Shown piece by piece: positions 60,896-64,000 of a DNA stretch of 64,000 nucleotides. Under the pieces are notes generated by a model. The model did not search any database and was not told the origin of the DNA. It saw only the letters and a list, made by a program, of their open reading frames with translations. Source of the stretch: Solanum dulcamara. Its lineage: Eukaryota > Streptophyta > Magnoliopsida > Solanales > Solanaceae. The stretch spans positions 77,467,757-77,531,756 of the forward strand of contig NC_077238.1 in the NCBI RefSeq assembly GCF_947179165.1, in the 5' to 3' direction. Position numbers and translations under genes: made by a program. Position 1 is the first letter of the stretch, and the number at the start of each line of letters is the position of its first letter.

Positions 60896-62527
60896 CAAAA
60901 AAATACATATATATGTGTAGTTGGAAATTTCAAAATATATGAATGTTTTAATACTAAGTTAATATTTCGTTTTTACAAGAGATTGGTAAATGCATGCTTG
61001 TTGTAATAGTGTATTAATACTTGGTTAATGTAACTAGCTAGTATAAGCTGCAACGTATAAAGATATGTTTGGCTCTAATATCATGTGTAAAAAATAAATA
61101 TTAGATTCTAACTCAAAGAAACAAACATATTTTAATAGAGAAATTTAATCAATTAAAATGAGATTAAAATAATGTATTAAATATAAACCAGAAAATTAGA
61201 TTGAATTGCTAGAAAAATACTATGATATTGATTATGAACGTAATGAAAACAATAAGAAATTATGTACTAATAAAAAATTATATCGTGTCAAGTTACTATT
61301 TAAAAATGATTTCAGTTAAACATGAATAAAAATTTCAAAAAAAACTTTGGAGAAGAAGAGAGAATATTTCAGGGTAGGTAATTCACCAAGAAGGTTGATT
61401 TATATAGGCCAAGAATGTTGAAAGTTACAATAATAATTTATTGTTATTACAAATTAATTCAGCTGTTACAAAAAGAAATACTTGGTAATTTAGATGTTGC
61501 AAGAGTTTAAATTCTAGCAATGTACGTGGACATGTTTAAATATGGACACTTTTTACGTTATAGGCTCAAAAATATTATAAGTAGATTTTTACAAAATCAT
61601 GTTTGAATTAGCCCTCATGTATATCTTGCATAAGGGGGACAAATCGACTCATTTTTCTTTGCATTCGATTTTTTCACGTGCGAGGTCCACCCTCTTTTAC
61701 CTAGCTCTTAATAAATTTAAATGGTAAAACGGTCATTTAGTAGATAAATTTAAAATATTTTATACGACAAATGTGTTTACTTATTCAATTTTATACAATT
61801 TTAATTATTTAGTTGTCCATATTTAAACTTGAAAAACATAGATATTAGCTGAAGTCAAGTTAAAAGAAACGTTTATGTATTATGCTTAAATTCTAAGCAT
61901 AAATAATAAACATGTCATTTAACTTGGCTTTACCTGACATTTATGCCTCCAACTTTGAATATGCATAAATAGAAACTTAAACATGTATAAAATTAAACAA
62001 GTAGATAGACATGTCCAACGTGACATAATACACATAGGACAATACATAAGATGCAAATTGACCACCTAGAATATCACATAAGATACATACGTCTATTTGT
62101 TCAACTTTATATAAATTTAATTGAAGGGATATATACAGGCTTAAATCAAGTTAAATGTCATGTTTATTTATTCTACCTAAATTTTATGCAAACTCCACCC
62201 AGTACTTTTATGCTCCTTACACATACCTTGACTCTCATGAGTGCTTGAGAAAGACGACTCACGTCTTTATAAGAGAATATTTATTCATCTAAGTGAGGCT
62301 TCTTGATATTAATTTGAAATAATCGAACCCCAAACAATTATTATATATAAAAAGAATATCAAGAGGAGGATTTTTTCCAAAATTCAATAGATCCATCTCC
62401 ATCTCAAATCCAACCCACTTGAGAACCCGACCCGAATTTTCGAAACCAAAATGCGTTAACACCTAACATCCAGATCAACTCAGCTCTCCGATCCAAACCT
62501 CCGTACTCCTCCTCCGCCGCCGTCTCC
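60896..62527. other. Spacer between the MADS and TRAPPC12-like genes, copy 2
   Basis: Same content as 34219-35850; no difference was noticed by eye. Confidence 0.5.
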
Positions 62528-63640
62528 ATGGACACCGCCGGATTACACGACCAAATCCACCACAACCCGATACCGTCACCACTTCCATTGACGATCCACT
62601 AAACAATCCATACACCTCCTTAAACGCCATCTGCCATGACCTCTCCGATCTCCAAGACCTAGCCACCCGCGGCGCGTGGAAGTCAATCCTTGACAAAGTC
62701 GGCCACGCGAGGTCGCTCAACCTCCTCGCTAAACCTCACGAACACCTCACCTACCTCACTTTCAACGTCTTAGCACTCACCAAGCTCCGCCGCCCCCGTC
62801 GATGCTAATCAAGAGCTCGAAACCCTCCTCGATGGCGAAGATTTCAACACCCCACAATTCCATTACCAAAATTACCCTAATCATTACCCCAATATGAAGG
62901 GCAATTTTGTCCCCTTTGCTCTCCGTTGGCTCCATGCTTATCTTCCCTACTCTCTCGGTCAGCGGATGAAATCACTCGACAGGTTATATACACTTTTTGA
63001 TTTTATTCGATCGAAAAAACTTACAGTTTTGACTAACCCTAGTAAAGATTTGTGGAAAAGAAGGGAGATTTTGGTGTTGAATACGATAATTAGTCATCAT
63101 TTGAGTCAAAAAGATTTCAAATTGTGTTTATGTTTGTTGAATGAGCTGATTGAAATATGTGGGGATGATGATCCGAACGTGTTGTCGAAATTAGGATATG
63201 TGAAAATGCAGTATGGAGATTTGGAGGGTGCGAAAAAGGCGTTTAGCGCGGTGGAGGGAATGATAGGGAGTGAAAGTGAAGTGGGGTTGAAGAATTTGGT
63301 GAGTAGGAGTAAGGCATTGATGTATATAGTGGAGAAGGATTATGTATCTGCTGTAAGGGAGTATGAAGAGTGTATCGAGAGGGATGGAATGGATATGGTG
63401 GCTATGAATAATAAGGCTTTGTGTTTGATGTATTCGAGGGATTTATCGGATGCTATTAAGGTGTTGGAGAATGCTTTGGAGAGGGTTCCGACTGTTGCAT
63501 TGAATGAGACTCTTGTGGTGAATTTGTGTAGTATGTATGAATTGGCTTACGTTAATCATGCTGATATTAAGAAGACACTTAACAATTGGATTGCTAGAGT
63601 TGCTCCAGATGATTTTGACTCGTCTTGTACTCGGACATGA
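62528..63640 (+). pseudogene. TRAPPC12-like TPR gene, copy 2, frameshifted near the start
   Basis: Identical to 35851-36963 except for two changes in C-runs: one C lost at 62551-62552 (two instead of three) and one C gained at 62793-62797 (five instead of four). The two cancel in frame, but the roughly 80 codons between them are read in the wrong frame and meet TAA at 62600-62602, so the normal start yields only 24 residues. Everything after 62797 is intact. An internal ATG at 62894 opens 248 in-frame residues containing all the TPR-like helices. Either this copy is a new pseudogene that could at best make an N-terminally shortened protein, or both indels are sequencing errors. Confidence 0.8.
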
Positions 63641-64000
63641 GGTATTGTTCTTTGTAGATGTAATTGAGAATGAGAATTCAAATAAACATTTTCGTAATCT
63701 CATTTCCTCTTTCTAATTGTGTGACTGTTTGTATCTTGGGATGCATTTTTGTTTTTTTGATAATATAGAAAAAACGACCTATTATATCTCGTTATTGACA
63801 TGATTTGTAATTTATTCCTACTGTTAGTTAAGTAAGAATTAACTGGTTGTATTCCGTCCAAAAATAATGAAATAATGAAGTTATTCTCAAGAATTTCCTC
63901 TCTTCCTTTTTGTTGTGTATACATCAAGGCATATTCAGTCACATTTTGTGAGTATGGTATCAGATTTTTATGTCTAGAAAGCTGGTTTCTGCTCATGATG
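63641..64000. other. 3' flank of the TRAPPC12-like gene, copy 2
   Basis: Same as 36964-37323, including the poly-A signal aataaa (63681-63686). The duplication is still running at the window edge. Confidence 0.6.

Larger units (their letters stand above)
44007..64000 (+). repeat. Tandem segmental duplication, copy 2 (runs off the window)
   Basis: Corresponds to 26647-37323 of copy 1, with a 9311-bp retroelement added at 48001. Minor elements of copy 1 recur here: foldback repeat 45143-45601, hAT-like MITE 46967-47155, SINE tail 58236-58288, TS SINE 60771-60895. By extrapolation the copy should continue about 6.6 kb past the window. Confidence 0.9.

Noticed and set aside
1..64000. Prokaryotic-style systems (CRISPR, operons, phage or toxin modules)
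   Set aside because: No such structures are present; spliced genes and plant transposons show that this is nuclear plant DNA.

Overview
The window is nuclear DNA from a flowering plant, almost certainly a member of the Solanaceae and probably Solanum. The evidence is AT-rich intergenic DNA, spliced genes, TS-type SINE fragments, hAT-like MITEs with 'gtggcggagcc' ends, Harbinger-like MITEs with 'gagcccgtttgg' ends, and Tekay/Del-type LTR retrotransposons. There are no bacterial operons, CRISPR arrays or complete tRNA/rRNA genes.

Left part (1-23400). This is gene-poor, repeat-rich DNA holding a small family of lysine-rich ~72-residue reading frames on the minus strand: two intact (1296-1514, 16453-16671) and one broken (18675-18882), each behind the same TATA box. 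Between them lie a 7.4 kb non-autonomous LTR element on the minus strand (2983-10432, TSD agtta), a 1.7 kb solo LTR (12902-14629, TSD attat), several MITEs and a TS SINE.

Middle (23400-26650). A two-exon heavy-metal-associated isoprenylated plant protein (HIPP) gene. Its intron carries a 1 kb hAT-type element with a perfect 8-bp TSD and a tRNA-like segment.

Right part (26647-64000). A nearly identical direct tandem duplication with a unit of about 17.3 kb. Copy 1 (26647-43916) has a twelve-exon MIKC* MADS-box gene (AGL66/AGL104 type, 400 aa) and an intact single-exon TRAPPC12-like TPR gene. Copy 2 (44007 to beyond the window) has the same genes, both damaged. Its MADS gene is split in exon 6 by a 9311-bp Tekay/Del chromovirus with apparently identical 2071-bp LTRs (TSD aatca). 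Its TRAPPC12-like gene has a 1-bp loss and a 1-bp gain in C-runs, giving an early stop. The duplication joint is scrambled: it repeats the edge of the unit several times and contains a 26-bp inverted copy of MADS exon 10, the mark of template-switching repair.

The order of events that best fits is: a retro-LTR inserted into a foldback element; the 17 kb unit duplicated with a template-switched joint; then the chromovirus entered copy 2 only. Copy 1 looks functional and copy 2 looks like a newborn pair of pseudogenes, although uncollapsed haplotypes or homopolymer errors in the assembly could imitate some of this. All calls were made by reading; no database search was run.
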